The translations under genes were made by a program, and so were the position numbers. Of a stretch of 64,000 nt of DNA, positions 43,827 through 55,835 are shown piece by piece. The DNA comes from Coprinus comatus. Taxonomy: Eukaryota > Basidiomycota > Agaricomycetes > Agaricales > Agaricaceae. Within the stretch, counting starts at the first letter, position 1. Each line of letters starts with the position of its first letter. Under the pieces are notes generated by a model that saw only the letters and a list, made by a program, of their open reading frames with translations, was not told the DNA's origin and ran no database searches. The stretch covers positions 21,201 to 85,200 of the forward strand of contig JAWPGT010000088.1 of NCBI GenBank assembly GCA_034638255.1. The letters are read 5' to 3'.

Positions 43827-45329
43827 ATGGCTCTCTTTTTTTCCTACCTTGCCGTCGCTATTCTCCCTTATGCTCTGGCGGGTCCGGCTGTTTGTACGAA
43901 TGACTCTATGAACTGGGTACGTTTCTCTTGCACTTCTTCTATTGATCATACTCATCTCTCATTAGTCTTTTAACACTGTTGGGGACAGTCCATGTCAGAT
44001 GGCCGCGGAGTTGACGGGTATGTGCTTTGGAAATACTGGTAAGGACTCGAAAAAAATTACATCACAGATAATGTTCTGACCGTGAAATGAATGGTGTTTA
44101 GATTGGCCCCCGACTCTCCACGAAGGATACGTCTACGTAGGACCACTTGATGATAACCCGTGTATGTGCAACACGGTCGTCTATTCTTTGGTCAGTGCTT
44201 GTGCAGCATGTCAATCAGAACAGTGGATAGAGTACGTACAATCAGCTCTATGTCACGGGATGAGCAAAAAGTAATTCGTAACAATCAGATTGGCCTCCTT
44301 CACTGAAAACTGTGTCACAATTTCTTACAGCGAGTGAGTTGCATCTTGTACTATAACGTTTGTTGCATTTCTCTGATTATATCCTAGGTTCCCCTATGAG
44401 CTCCCGTCAGGGTTGAGAATCCCTGCTTGGGCTTACAAAAACTTCGGGGTACGTCAGATAAAATATTTGTGTCTGTGAAGCCCCTGATGATTAATATTAT
44501 CATATAGCCTGATGACAACATCTTCGTTATCACACAGGCGCAACTAGTAGGTGAGTGTCAAAGTAGCAAATGTGAAGATTGATCGTTAACTTGACATACT
44601 CCAGATGGACCGGAATCCTCGGCTGCACCACGTACAACTACTCAAGCTACGACTCGTCCCACGATAAGGACAAGCTCGACCGTGACTGCATCTGTTACCA
44701 CGAGCATTACCACCGATTCCAGTAATACTGGAACAACTAGTATCCAAACCACGGACACGACTTCGAATACGGCTTCTTCAACTGCGTCTATTATCACAAT
44801 CTTTGTTACTACAGGTTCCGCTACTGCGGGTTCTATATCAACCTTCGCATTCGAATCTCCAGGAACTTCCGAATCTTCTTCAAGGTCAAACACTGGGACA
44901 ATCGCTGGTGGTGTGATAGGTGGTCTCGCAATACTGGCCGGGCTTATTGGTGTGATCGTTTTCCTGTTCAAACGTGTCAGCCGCCATAGCAAACAGGGTT
45001 TGGAACAAGACGAACCATCAACACAGGCGTCTACAGGTCCAAGAGCTCCACACGTACCAACCTTTCCTGGCCTTCAAGACAGAAATAATGAGATGAGTTA
45101 TAGCTCTCCTGCATTTCCTACTCCTAGTTTTCATCCTGAGGTGCTCTATGTACGTTTGGTCCTGTATTGATTCTATCAGGAGGGCTCTGACCATCACGAT
45201 TTTGTTTAGGATCCTGAAAATCCCAGAACCTTTCCCCCCGGAAGTCCTTCGACTGCATTGACATCATCTGCACTGTCCTATTCTCCTTCATCACCTCAAC
45301 TGCTGGTGACACACTCAGACCATCTTTAA
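43827..45329 (+). CDS. Secreted/type I membrane protein with Cys-rich ectodomain
   Basis: Eight exons: 43827-43916, 43966-44038, 44102-44231, 44289-44333, 44388-44448, 44508-44550, 44605-45149 and 45210-45329. All are GT-AG and in phase; 368 residues. Signal peptide MALFFSYLAVAILPYALAG, then a Cys-rich ectodomain (SFNTVGDSPCQMAAEL, CMCNTVVYSLVSACAACQ, ENCVTISYSEFPYELPSGLRIPAWAY), a Ser/Thr-rich stalk, one transmembrane helix (AGGVIGGLAILAGLIGVIVFLF) and a basic start to a cytoplasmic Ser/Pro-rich tail. This layout recurs in Agaricomycete genomes as an uncharacterised surface protein; a sensor or adhesion role is speculation. An upstream ATG at 43794 is possible, but 43827 gives the better signal peptide. 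Confidence 0.82.
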
Positions 45330-45647
45330 GTCACAACACTTGCAAGTTGTGTATTGCAAGAGTACAAGTGTCAGAGGGCAATAAGGTTGGTATTATTATT
45401 GAATATATTCTCAACCGTGGTAGGTTCACGAGGGGTGAAAATCAAAACGAGTCTGAGGAAAGATGGCACAAGTTATACATAGTGACTCTCAATTCATTCA
45501 AACTTCAAATTTGTAGCTGATTACTTATTTACTTGCCAAGATTTGGCTGAGAAGCAAGAGCCAGTTCAGCCCCCGAGCCATAAATGATTGGTAATTGTCG
45601 AAATAAACTTTCGGTCTGATTTCGGTCGACTGGAATTTCGGACGTTC

Positions 45648-45673
45648 CACGTGACCACATATTTAAGAGTCAC
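45648..45673. promoter_or_regulatory. CACGTG and Gcn4-like site upstream of threonine synthase
   Basis: CACGTG at 45648-45653 and GAGTCAC at 45667-45673 (TGACTC on the other strand) lie 35-60 bp before the ATG at 45708. A Gcn4/Cpc1-type site fits amino-acid starvation control of threonine synthesis. Motif-based only. Confidence 0.35.
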
Positions 45674-45707
45674 AATCACGTATAGATCAAACTTAGATCT
45701 CCCAATA

Positions 45708-47576
45708 ATGAAGTACTTTTCAACGCGAGGCGGTGACCAAAAACTGTCGTTTGAGGAGGTATGTATGCAAGTATGAATTACGAGAAACATCCACCATTTA
45801 CAATATTCAGACCGTGCTTACAGGCCTGGCTCCAAACGGTGGCCTTTATATCCCCGAACACATACCCCAACTTCCAGCGGATTGGAAATCCACCTGGAGT
45901 AAATACTCATTCATTGACTTATCCGTTGCTGTGCTATCACTCTATATCTCCCCGGAGGAAATATCCAAGGAGGAACTACGATCCCTAGCCGAGAAATCCT
46001 ACAAAACATTCCGACATCCCGACGTCACACCTCTTGTGAAACTCTCCGACAAGAAATTTATTCTGGAACTATTCCACGGTCCTACATTCGCCTTCAAGGA
46101 TGTAGCCTTGCAACTTCTCGGCAACTTGTTTGAATTCTTCCTTAAGAGACGTAATGCGAAGAAAGGACCTGAGGAGAAACAGGAGCGCTTGACAGTAGTT
46201 GGTGCTACAAGCGGAGATACTGGAAGGTGTGTATTAAATTTAACTCAGAATTTTGACTGATCTTGATGTATCATCGCAGTGCAGCTATTTATGGTCTTCG
46301 AGGCAAAGCAAACATTTCAATCTACATTCTTCATCCCAAAGGCCGCGTTTCCCCAATTCAGGAGGCCCAAATGACTACAGTCACCGACGAGAATGTTAAG
46401 AATGTTGCTGTTAATGGTACTTTTGATGATTGTCAGGTATGTATATCTATTTCTCAATATACTCCGAAACATCAATTTATCTCTCATAGGATATTGTCAA
46501 AACTCTCTTTGGAGATAAGAAGTTCAACGCAGATCATCGGTTAGGAGCTGTGAACTCCATTAACTGGGCTCGCATTCTCGCCCAGACAGTCTACTACTTC
46601 CTCGCTTATTTCCAAATGCAAAAGCAACTTCCCGAGGGCGTGTATGTCGACGACATCGACGTTCAATACGTTGTTCCCACTGGAAACTTTGGAGATATCT
46701 TGGCTGGCTATTATGCAAAACGCATGGGGCTTCCTATGGGAAAACTCGCGGTTGCCACTAACTCCAACGATATTCTTGCACGATTCTGGAAGAGCGGACG
46801 TTATGAGAAAGTTGATTTGGAGGTCCCTATTTCTAACAAACAAGCCATTGACACAAGTGGTGTGAAGGAGACACTTAGTCCCGCTATGGATATTCTTATA
46901 TCCAGCAACTTTGAACGCCTCCTTTGGTATCTCGCGTATGAGAACGCTACAGGTGCTAATGATGAGGAGCAAAGATCTAATGCATCACAAACGTTGGATG
47001 AATGGATGACTAAAGTGAAAATAGATGGGAGAGTTGAGGTTCCTACGCAAGTGTTGGAATCCGCTCGACGTGATTTCGTCGCTGAGAAGGTATCCGATGA
47101 GTTGGTAAGTTCATCATTGATGTCACATATATCATTCTTATTTTTATTTAAATTAATTTATCATTCAGACTCTTAACACCATCCGACAACATTTCAACGC
47201 AACATCGTCATATGTCGCTGATCCTCACACAGCTGTCGCCTTGGCTGCTGCAAATATCATCACACCAAACAAGTGAGGACATTTCATCATATTTCTATTT
47301 ATCTTCTCCAAAGTCTGACTTATTCTTACTTGTAACAGTGTGAAAAACACATATCAAATTGTACTATCTACAGCACATCCCGCCAAGTTCTCAGAAGCAG
47401 TATCCCGTGCGCTTGAGGGAGAATCCAACTTTAACTTCGACAGAGACGTTCTTCCCGTTGAATTCCGAGGATTGCTGGAAAAGGAGAGGAGAGTTATCGA
47501 GGTCGAGAAAGCGGATCCTGAGTTGGTGAAGGCTGTCATTGAGGAGATTGAAGCTAAGAGAATTGCTGCTGTATAA
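45708..47576 (+). CDS. THR4: Threonine synthase
   Basis: PLP enzyme converting O-phosphohomoserine to threonine in the cytosol. Exons 45708-45758, 45811-46226, 46280-46436, 46490-47104, 47169-47272 and 47339-47576 give 526 residues, the usual fungal length. Motifs: MKYFSTRGGDQKLSFEE at the start, GLAPNGGLYIPE, FHGPTFAFKD with the PLP lysine, VVGATSGDTG for phosphate binding, and VPTGNFGDILAGYYAKRMGLP. Every junction is GT-AG and in phase. No unusual features. Confidence 0.96.
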
Positions 47577-48741
47577 TAATAATATCAAACAGTGCGTTTT
47601 GTCGCTTAAAAACTAATGCATGTAATCTATTCTGTGACTGAGTACTCCTGAGAGTGTAATGTGATTAAAAATGTTGTGACGTATACAAGTTAAGATATGC
47701 GTTGCAGATCATCATGTCGATTGTTAAAATTTTGTTAAGCTTAAACAGACGGGTATGCACGACAATGGTTTGAACGTTTTTGCATACACCGATCATCTGC
47801 AATACTCTTACAGTAGTCAGTGCCCACGAATGTTTCGGGTCGCCCATTCTAAGAAAAGTAATCGTTCACGTTAAGTTGTTTATAGATGAAAGGCTCGAAA
47901 AGAAATGACAACTTCGGAGACGAAGAAGTTGTTATTGAATGTGCATTGTGATTATACCAGTGCCATAACATAATAAAACTCTCACGGCGTCCAGTACATA
48001 GTGTTCATGGCAGTGCTCATTAGTGAGTTGCATACTAGGGTGATAGAGTGGGCCGACACATTCTAGTCATACCAACCCTGAGATTGCCTCAGATATCTTG
48101 AGGTTCAAAACTGTTGTTTTCGAATTAATCAGTACCGTGTTCTGAAACGAAGGAACCAACACTCCGCTCTGGTAGTTCCACATATCGTGCATAACCGTTT
48201 TCACCGTTCAAAGGAGTAGAGATTGATTGATTATTAAATGTTGACGAACTAGTATTTCCAAGTTCCTGAGAAGACACCACTGAATCAAATATCAGTCTAT
48301 ATTTAAGTTTCACTACAAGTTCGTTATCCTTTTGAGATATTAATATCAGGCAAGAGGCTATACCTCAACTACACACCGATTCCGGATTGATGTCTTCTCC
48401 TAATTCTTCCACCGCATCAAGAAACTTATTACACATGTATAAAGTAGTGATGAAATATCAGCATCAATCACGCGCAGACAAAAGGGTATCAACTACATGG
48501 ACGGATGTTTGGTTATATGTACTATGTATATTGAATACGGTAGTATTCTTTACGTGATAGATGCACCAACATACCACCAGGCAGTTAGGAGTAAACTACA
48601 TTATCCTAGGTATCCTTTCCGGGGAAAATTGGAAGTTTGGTGCTTCTCGCTATTTCAAGTGAGAAGAGGGGTATAAAGCCGAAGGCATGGGAAGGGTAGT
48701 AAGAAGTTTGTCCATACACAACGTGTGAAATCACCAATGTG
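47577..48741. other. Intergenic
   Basis: Contains only a 62-codon minus ORF (48125-48313) without support. Nothing else recognised. Confidence 0.35.
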
Positions 48742-49283
48742 TCAGTGTTCAATGATCAATCGACATGGATCAATGGAAGCGAAGCAGACATCGAGTGCAG
48801 AGGCAAGTGTCAGATAGAAGGTAGTACCAGAATGAGAGAACTCCGAAACCACAGAAGGCATCCTCTAAACAACACGAAATGAATCAACAAAGTGAAAAGG
48901 AAATCATCAGGTGTTATGACTCACGTTGTCAGATGGGTTGTTCAACCAATTATGCATCTCGGTACAATCCGTTCGGAGTCGGGCCCAGATGCCCAGGACG
49001 AAGTTGACGGCAGTTTCCAGATGGGTAATTTCATCGGAAACCAACACAGACAGTGATAGTTGAGTGTTGGTGAGATTAGTTCTTTCTCCGAAACAAAGCT
49101 GAGCGTTGTACACAGCATGCGCGACTTCGCTACGCTTTTCTGTAAATATATGATAAGCTATCCTTATCGTTAGATACAAGTAGAAATCAAACACTTACGG
49201 TCAAATGCATCATATGCCAGACCAAAAGGGGGCATGCACGTAGAAAGTGTCTTTGTATTGCGTGAGATGGTTTGTGTTGCCAT
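48742..49283 (-). CDS. Orphan helical protein A
   Basis: Exons 49283-49199, 49139-48925 and 48864-48742, all GT-AG and in phase, give 140 residues: MATQTISRNTKTLSTCMPPFGLAYDAFD..., a likely helical middle (LSLSVLVSDEITHLETAVNFVLGIWARLRTDC, residues about 49-80) and a polar C-terminus. The clean splice model supports a real gene. No family recognised. It follows a second orphan in the same orientation. Confidence 0.5.
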
Positions 49284-49454
49284 TATTTGCAATTTAACTT
49301 ACGAGTTTTTGATGGAATACCTTCGATCTCGTGGGACGTCTACCAGTGCAGGTCCCGAGGCGTAGGACATTATACATAAGGTGTGTTGGGTCGGCATCTG
49401 AAAGCTGTGTGTTCTAAAATATTTAACCTGTCAGTCCATCGATTCACGCCCAAT

Positions 49455-50259
49455 TCACAGTCTACTAACGGAAGCAGCAAGTCTTCAAAAGAGTGAGTAC
49501 AAGAAAAGCACATTAGGTGTAGTACAACTCACTGTCGTAAGCAGATGTCTAACTCATGTATCTTCGTAGAGAGATGACGAAGCTCGCTTTGGCCCATATT
49601 CGTCCGCAGAATGGTGAGTTTCGAGAATTCTGTGTGGAAGGATGATAGAACGGCGCTCAGGCGCATAGAATGCTCTACGAAAGAGCGTGTTAGGTTCGCT
49701 TGTTCTGTAGAGAACTAAAGACAACATTAGTAAGTAGTGTTGTACATTAAGCAATGCGATTCAATCTCACCCCCATGAACGACCGCAATAATTGTATTAA
49801 TTCTTGAGACGAAAGAGATTTTGACTTTTGTGCGACCATTGGAAGGATATTGGAAGCAAATACTAAAGGACAGGTTGATGTAAGAAACCTGATAGGGGTC
49901 GAAGTGGTTGACTCACTTCTCAAACGCCCTGAGATAACTCCAACGTTACTTCTAAACTGTTGCAACAGCTCAGCGAAGTCCTGTATGGACAATGCGATAA
50001 GCCAAGCTCCATACAGGGTAGACATTTGAGAGCATACCTTTTTAACAACATCCCATCGTGGTCTGAGGGGGACAGTCAAACCTTTGAAATCGAGAGTATG
50101 GACCATTTTAGAGATGGATTCGAATTTATCCATTAGCCCAACTAGAATGGTTGTAAACGCTCTACATGCGTCCTCTACGTCGCGCTGAGAGTCCCCGTCG
50201 GTAAGAGCACGCGTAATATCATGGTAAGAGAGAACTCTTGACTTCGAAGGGTAAGACAT
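49455..50259 (-). CDS. Orphan helical protein B
   Basis: Exons 50259-49917, 49862-49771, 49714-49533 and 49482-49455 join in phase to 214 residues starting MSYPSKSRVLSYHDITRAL. Heptad-like helices are likely (DVEDACRAFTTILVGLMDKFESISKMVHTL; LRTNMGQSELRHLSTKIHELDICLRQL). It resembles gene A in size and helical character, so they may be distant duplicates. Function unknown. Confidence 0.55.
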
Positions 50260-53146
50260 GGAAGTAGCGAGAGTTGTTGTGTTGATGAAATTTGTTGGTG
50301 CCAGTACTTATACTCGAGTCCCGACACACCGGCAAATGGATAACAGATGACAACTGCAAAAAATATTAACAGTAAAGATACTAGATCTCGGATCGAGGGG
50401 TATTAATGGCTGTGTTACCATAATTTCGGAAGTATCTTCAATCGAATATAATTTAATGATGAGCTTTATGATCTGCACATCGAAGGATTCTGATTGTTCA
50501 ATGGATACTTACGGGCACAGAAGATGAGATAATCTCGGAAGTGAAAACTTTCTATAAGCTTACCGTCATACACTCCACAGCTCCCATGAACTCCGTTGAA
50601 GGTTCAGACATTTTCAGGATAAGGACTTCTTGAAAAGTTAGTCTACGGCTCCGCATGAGGAATATCTCAGTTAGGTATTAATTATCAGTTTCTCTTTTCT
50701 TCAATAACCTCGTGTTCACCGTCGGTCACGGTAGCGTCGAGATTTTTTTCAATGACAGTTGTTTCAGTTTGAGTAAGCTGTGTTGAGTGACATTTGAAGC
50801 CCGGTTGAAGCCGAATTTGATGATCGAAATGTGTGACCTGTGTGTGTGTGACACGGGCTCGTGGGGTTGTTCCGGGAAGCGCTTATAACTCCGCTCTCCG
50901 ATAATTAAAAACAACACAAAAGCAGCTTTGCAAAGTTATTACTAGGTGTTACTAATTCATACACGGGTGAGAATTGACTCCTATTACTTTTGTGAAGAAT
51001 GTCATACCCGCAGCAGCAGCGGCTCCGAGTCTCGAGGACTGTATGTCTATCAAACACGCTAAAGAATAACATTTTAATCAGGCAACATTCAAACTGTCTC
51101 TCGGGACACCCCTCGCCACGGATCAAGAGAACCACTAATGTATCAGAGGTCGGAATCCGGGGGCTGGAATACGCAGTACTTACCCCCACAGAAAATTCAG
51201 ATATTCAAGGGTCTTGGCGTCTGATGTCAGGTCAATTTCTTCCATGCCGATCGATCTCTGATGTGCAAGAATGACAATGTGAACCGATAATCAATGACCG
51301 ACATCCAGCGAACATTGCTTCCCAAATTCTTTTTCACATTAACCAGAGGGTTCCCAGCCACAGGACATGTTGTCACAGACCCTCTCATGGGGATAAGGAA
51401 ACGACGAGAGACAGGTGCCACTTCTCCTACCTCAAACGTATTCTTCCCGGATCACGACAGTAAACGACATCACTCTGTTCATCGTGTTGGTAGTAGAGTG
51501 GACGTAAGACATGAGTTTGATCATAAGTATGTCCTGTCCGGAAATATCAATCGTTACATGACCAAAAAATCATCCACCTCGTTGCTTTACTTCTTTGATT
51601 CATCGACATCTGACAGTTTATGTAGTTATATTTCTAAGTTTTAAGCGTCCACTTCTTCCACCAGGCTTGCATTCACGAAATATAATGTGGTATTGTAGCA
51701 AACCATTCAAGATAATGAAATTTACAGTAACTTCGAATCTAAATAAATCACTATAGGTAGAAATGGCTCATCTGCCAATTACTATACATGTTACGTGTAC
51801 ACAATATATCATGTTATGATGATCCTCCCTGTATCCGCGTTCACCACGACTTCAACTTCTTCAACAAAGATAAAACTGTCTACAACAAGATATCAGAATC
51901 TTGACACGTAGAGGTATATGGTGACCAAAGCATCGGAGCCTATAAAACCGTTATTGGATGTCAACGAATATTCTTGTCTAGGTAGTACCCGACCCACCCC
52001 TCTACTATTTTTCTCTATCTTATCAGATCATCATTTATTTGGGATTGTAGATTTTTAGTACAACAAATTTTGTGGAGAGACACAAGACTTGGAACATCTT
52101 TCTTTCTTTCTTTTCTTTTTCAGAACGCCAAAAAACTACCCCTTCTCGTCCGATCAAAAAAAAAACTGCGCCTGTTGCTGATCACGTGTGCTTCTAGTTG
52201 CTTAAACCTAAGTGAGGTGGAGGTTGGTAGTTAATGGTGGTTATAGAAACAACAGGTTCGAAATCTTCATCTTCATCATTGTTTCCAAGTATCAAATAGT
52301 TCGAAATCCCTACTACCAACATGAATCATGTTAAGTCTACACACCTGACCGAGTTGTAACATGGAGAACAGTAAAAAAAATACCATGTTACCCGAGACAG
52401 TCCTGAATCCTGACATGTCGGCCTATGTACATAAGGAGTGCCTAAATTAAACTCTACGATGACATTGATTAAATTCATTTAGCCCGAGCCCTGACTGTAT
52501 ATACTTACTGAATTTTCATGACGGTGTTAAAGGGAAAAAAAGTTGATGTAAAACGTAACATTCGAAAAAAAAAAAGATCGAGGCAGTGTATGACATCATC
52601 GTTTGTATTAGCCACCGAAACTCATAAATTGCTGCGCATGTGGGCACATTATGCTTAATGTCACATTCAACTGCGGAATGGGAATGATATGTCAAAACTT
52701 CCCCATTCTCAACTCCGGGTTTCGTGAGGAAGAAATGTAGGTATTGTTAGGTAAAGAAGAAGAAGAAACGGAAGGAGAACCCCTGACGGTCCCACGAGCA
52801 TCGGATCACAAGTTCACTACATTGGTGAGTACTATCGAGTATGTGCTATGTATGTACTGTGATGCAGCTATGATGTACTATTAGCACATCTTCCATTCCA
52901 TTGCGCCTGACATTTACACTTATTGACACAATATGACTTTGGATGACGCCCTTTTCTCGGAATCTAGACTCCACATCATATCAAGAACTCCCCTATCTTC
53001 TAGAAGTCGTATCATACCTTTTTAGTCCATTGGAGATAAAAGATAAATATAGTTTGTGTGGGATTAAATAGAGTATTTGAACTTCTCTCTGATGGAGATA
53101 CTACAAAGGTAGATTGTGGCAAGGTTATGGATAAATGATTTTTTTT
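50260..53146. other. Long intergenic region with unsupported ORFs
   Basis: About 2.9 kb. Plus ORFs 50999-51274 and 51294-51644 (91 and 116 codons) are adjacent but show no domain or convincing splice junction. A-rich runs occur near 52370 and 52565. No repeat or RNA gene recognised. Confidence 0.35.
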
Positions 53147-53344
53147 CTAAATGAATCTTAAATCCCCGATATTGATCTCGACACCCTCAGCCTCAGTAAC
53201 ACGTAGCACATTATCAATGGTATATTTCAATATGAGAAATAGGATCAAAAGAGCGACACAACCACCTGTGGTTTTACTGAGATTCGAGTCAACACTGTAG
53301 CTATTAGCAGGACTATAACAAGGAACGAAATAAGACAAGCCCAA
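53147..53344 (-). CDS. Small ORF with one hydrophobic helix
   Basis: 65 codons just downstream of HET paralogue 2, containing GGCVALLILFLILKYTIDNV. It could be a tiny membrane protein, a 3' exon fragment, or chance. Confidence 0.2.
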   Translation of the reverse strand: MGLSYFVPCYSPANSYSVDSNLSKTTGGCVALLILFLILKYTIDNVLRVTEAEGVEINIGDLRFI

Positions 53345-53426
53345 ATAAGAATCAGGTAATATCCAAACGAATGAGGAAACCAGAAAACGAAAAACACAAA
53401 GTCCATTTATAAGTTACTTCTCAACA

Positions 53427-55835
53427 TCAGGCATTCTCCTTCCAAGACGACGAGGTTCGAGAAGTGGGAGAATCGTACGACCTCTCTTCCCTCTCCCACA
53501 TCTTCTTCTTCCTTTCCCTTACCGGACCACCACCAACATAAACCGTTCCCGAAGGCTCTGCTTGAGCCACCGCAAAGGTTGGTAAATTCGCCATTCCAAC
53601 TTTAACCGCCACATCAGTCTTCAAAGCTTCCGTATTAGAATCATCCCTATCCAACAACATACAAGTAATACCACTTCCATGAATAGCGAGAAGAACCATA
53701 TCATTAGGTCTAGCCGTCACAGTTGCCCTAACAAAAACACCAGTACTCATATCAAATAAAGTAACCGCATAAGGTCGAATGACTTCATTTTTCCCAGCAG
53801 GTCCATCTGGATGTGGTAAATCGAACTGTGGAATCATTTGACGAGGTCCCCATTCAGTTGCATGTGCATAAGTAGGATCTTGTGATTGAATATAACTTTG
53901 AGGATCACGACCAAATATTTTATGATCTTCAATGACAATCCATTGATCCTTGCGAACGAAAATCGTACCAGCCAAAAGTTCGAAAATGGCCAACCCGATT
54001 GTGGAGAGATAAATAAGAACCGCGCCTGCAATGATTCCGATAGGTCCACCAGAAAAACAAATAAAACCGATGATGATAAGGCAAACAAATATCCCGATCG
54101 CGACGTTTTTAACAGGTTCCATCTCGACATTGGTGTGCAATCCACCGGAATCGCGTTGGAGTATATTTCCTAAAGCAATAGCTTTAGGTCCAATAATAGA
54201 TAATGCAGGTTGTGCTTTATGATTGAGGGTCTTCGGGAACTTGACAGGGATAGCGTTGACGAGTGGTTCCAACCTTTCACATCCTTCCTTCGGTTCGATA
54301 GGCTTTCCCCACCAACGATACTCCTTTACATCGGGATCCGCGATCTTGCAAACGGCGGCCAAGAGAGCAGTATTGTAATATCCCTGATTTAACTCCAACA
54401 ACCATGCTAAATCCGACCATCCATCCTTCCCATGTAAATCTGACAATTGGGACCTCCGTGGTAAAAGACCATTCAAAGCCTTTCCGAGGAGCCTGTGTTG
54501 ATTAAATCCACCAGCTTCGTCCCTTCTAATCGCTTCCACGACCAAAGAATGAATCGCCGATTGCCAAGGAACAGCTCCAGAGTTCGTCGCGTGTTGCATA
54601 ATGTTATACAAATGCCACTTCTTTGCTATCGCTGCTCTCTTCTGCATCTCCGCTCGAAATTCGTAACCAGGGATAACCATGATGGAACTAGAATTCGATT
54701 CTTTACACCTAGTCATTCGAAGAACTTGTGGGGTATACAAGATTTCGGCAAGAGTGAACAGTCGATTGGCCCAAATACATTTCATACCAGTGTGCCTGCA
54801 GTTAACGATATGGCAAAAGACCACGACGCGTTTGGCGAAACGGAATATGTCTGCGAGATGTCCGACCTCTTTGTTCCTCGGTTTCTTAGCTTCTTTGTCA
54901 TTCGTTATAGATTCATGATGCAGACAATATTCATCCAGCCATATATACTCCAATCCATCCCCTTCCGACTTCATGTTATTTCGAGCTTTTGCGTATTCTT
55001 CCAAAACGACTTGACTGATCAGTTGTCGATTCTCGTTACTGAATTCTCGTCCCTCCATCTCTTCTTTCGTCGGTTGTGGACGAAGAACACGACCTTGCTT
55101 CTTAAAAAGAATCTCTGCACTATCCATCGCGTAACTTATCGCCGTATACCCACCCTTCGCACGTACATCCTGCTCCAACTCCTGAGCTTTTTTTTCTTCC
55201 ACGGAAAGATCAGATGAAGACTGAGACCCATTGCGATTCCTCCGCTTGGGTCGATACCGGACTTGCGTTTGTGAAACAATCCTATCACCTTCAAAAACGA
55301 CTTTGAGCAACCAAAGTGGTTTCTTGCCAGTGACCGCGTATTGACCAGATTTCGATCCCAGAAGTTTCTTCTCTGTTGATTGTGATTCCTTTTCAATTGT
55401 GTTCCCATTTTCGTCTTCATCTTCTCCTTCATCCTCATCCTCTTCATCCTCATCCTCTTCATCCTCATCTTCACTATCACTTTTGCAATCCTTCTTATTT
55501 CCCTTCGACCCATCAGGTTTCACGTCCTTGACCGAGAACCTTGGCGCCTCCAATAACACAGCATCAGGCGTATGCGACCATTCTATACCCCATAAAAGTC
55601 TTTTCCAAAACTCTTTCGCAGAACCAGTTGCGAATGGAACAAACAACCAAATTGGAGCGAAAAAAACCGCACAGAAGAGCCGAAGAACATTGGCAATGAA
55701 ATGCCACTCGCTGTCTGGACGTTTGCCAAACCAAAGAGGTCCTTTGACCCCAGGGTCTTCTTGTAGCAATCTTCCAGGCTTAACGTATGTAGTGAAAATT
55801 CGCCAGGATTCTGATAGTTTGATTTTTTTGCCCAT
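53427..55835 (-). CDS. HET-domain transmembrane protein, paralogue 2
   Basis: Uninterrupted 802-codon ORF with the same architecture as 38855-41203: N-terminal helix (NVLRLFCAVFFAPIWLFVPF), a longer acidic insert (DSEDEDEEDEDEEDEDEGED), the HET-like core (GYTAISYAM, YIWLDEYCLHHESITND, EVGHLADIFRFAKRVVVFCHI), the conserved middle (HATNSGAVPWQSAIHSLVVE...RWWGKPIEP), two C-terminal helices (FVCLIIIGFICFSGG; GIIAGAVLIYLSTIGLAIFE) and the beta-rich tail. The middle about 110 residues are almost identical between paralogues, while termini and helices differ freely. The tail ends with a short Ser-rich extension. Confidence 0.82.
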   Translation of the reverse strand: MGKKIKLSESWRIFTTYVKPGRLLQEDPGVKGPLWFGKRPDSEWHFIANVLRLFCAVFFAPIWLFVPFATGSAKEFWKRLLWGIEWSHTPDAVLLEAPRFSVKDVKPDGSKGNKKDCKSDSEDEDEEDEDEEDEDEGEDEDENGNTIEKESQSTEKKLLGSKSGQYAVTGKKPLWLLKVVFEGDRIVSQTQVRYRPKRRNRNGSQSSSDLSVEEKKAQELEQDVRAKGGYTAISYAMDSAEILFKKQGRVLRPQPTKEEMEGREFSNENRQLISQVVLEEYAKARNNMKSEGDGLEYIWLDEYCLHHESITNDKEAKKPRNKEVGHLADIFRFAKRVVVFCHIVNCRHTGMKCIWANRLFTLAEILYTPQVLRMTRCKESNSSSIMVIPGYEFRAEMQKRAAIAKKWHLYNIMQHATNSGAVPWQSAIHSLVVEAIRRDEAGGFNQHRLLGKALNGLLPRRSQLSDLHGKDGWSDLAWLLELNQGYYNTALLAAVCKIADPDVKEYRWWGKPIEPKEGCERLEPLVNAIPVKFPKTLNHKAQPALSIIGPKAIALGNILQRDSGGLHTNVEMEPVKNVAIGIFVCLIIIGFICFSGGPIGIIAGAVLIYLSTIGLAIFELLAGTIFVRKDQWIVIEDHKIFGRDPQSYIQSQDPTYAHATEWGPRQMIPQFDLPHPDGPAGKNEVIRPYAVTLFDMSTGVFVRATVTARPNDMVLLAIHGSGITCMLLDRDDSNTEALKTDVAVKVGMANLPTFAVAQAEPSGTVYVGGGPVRERKKKMWEREERSYDSPTSRTSSSWKENA

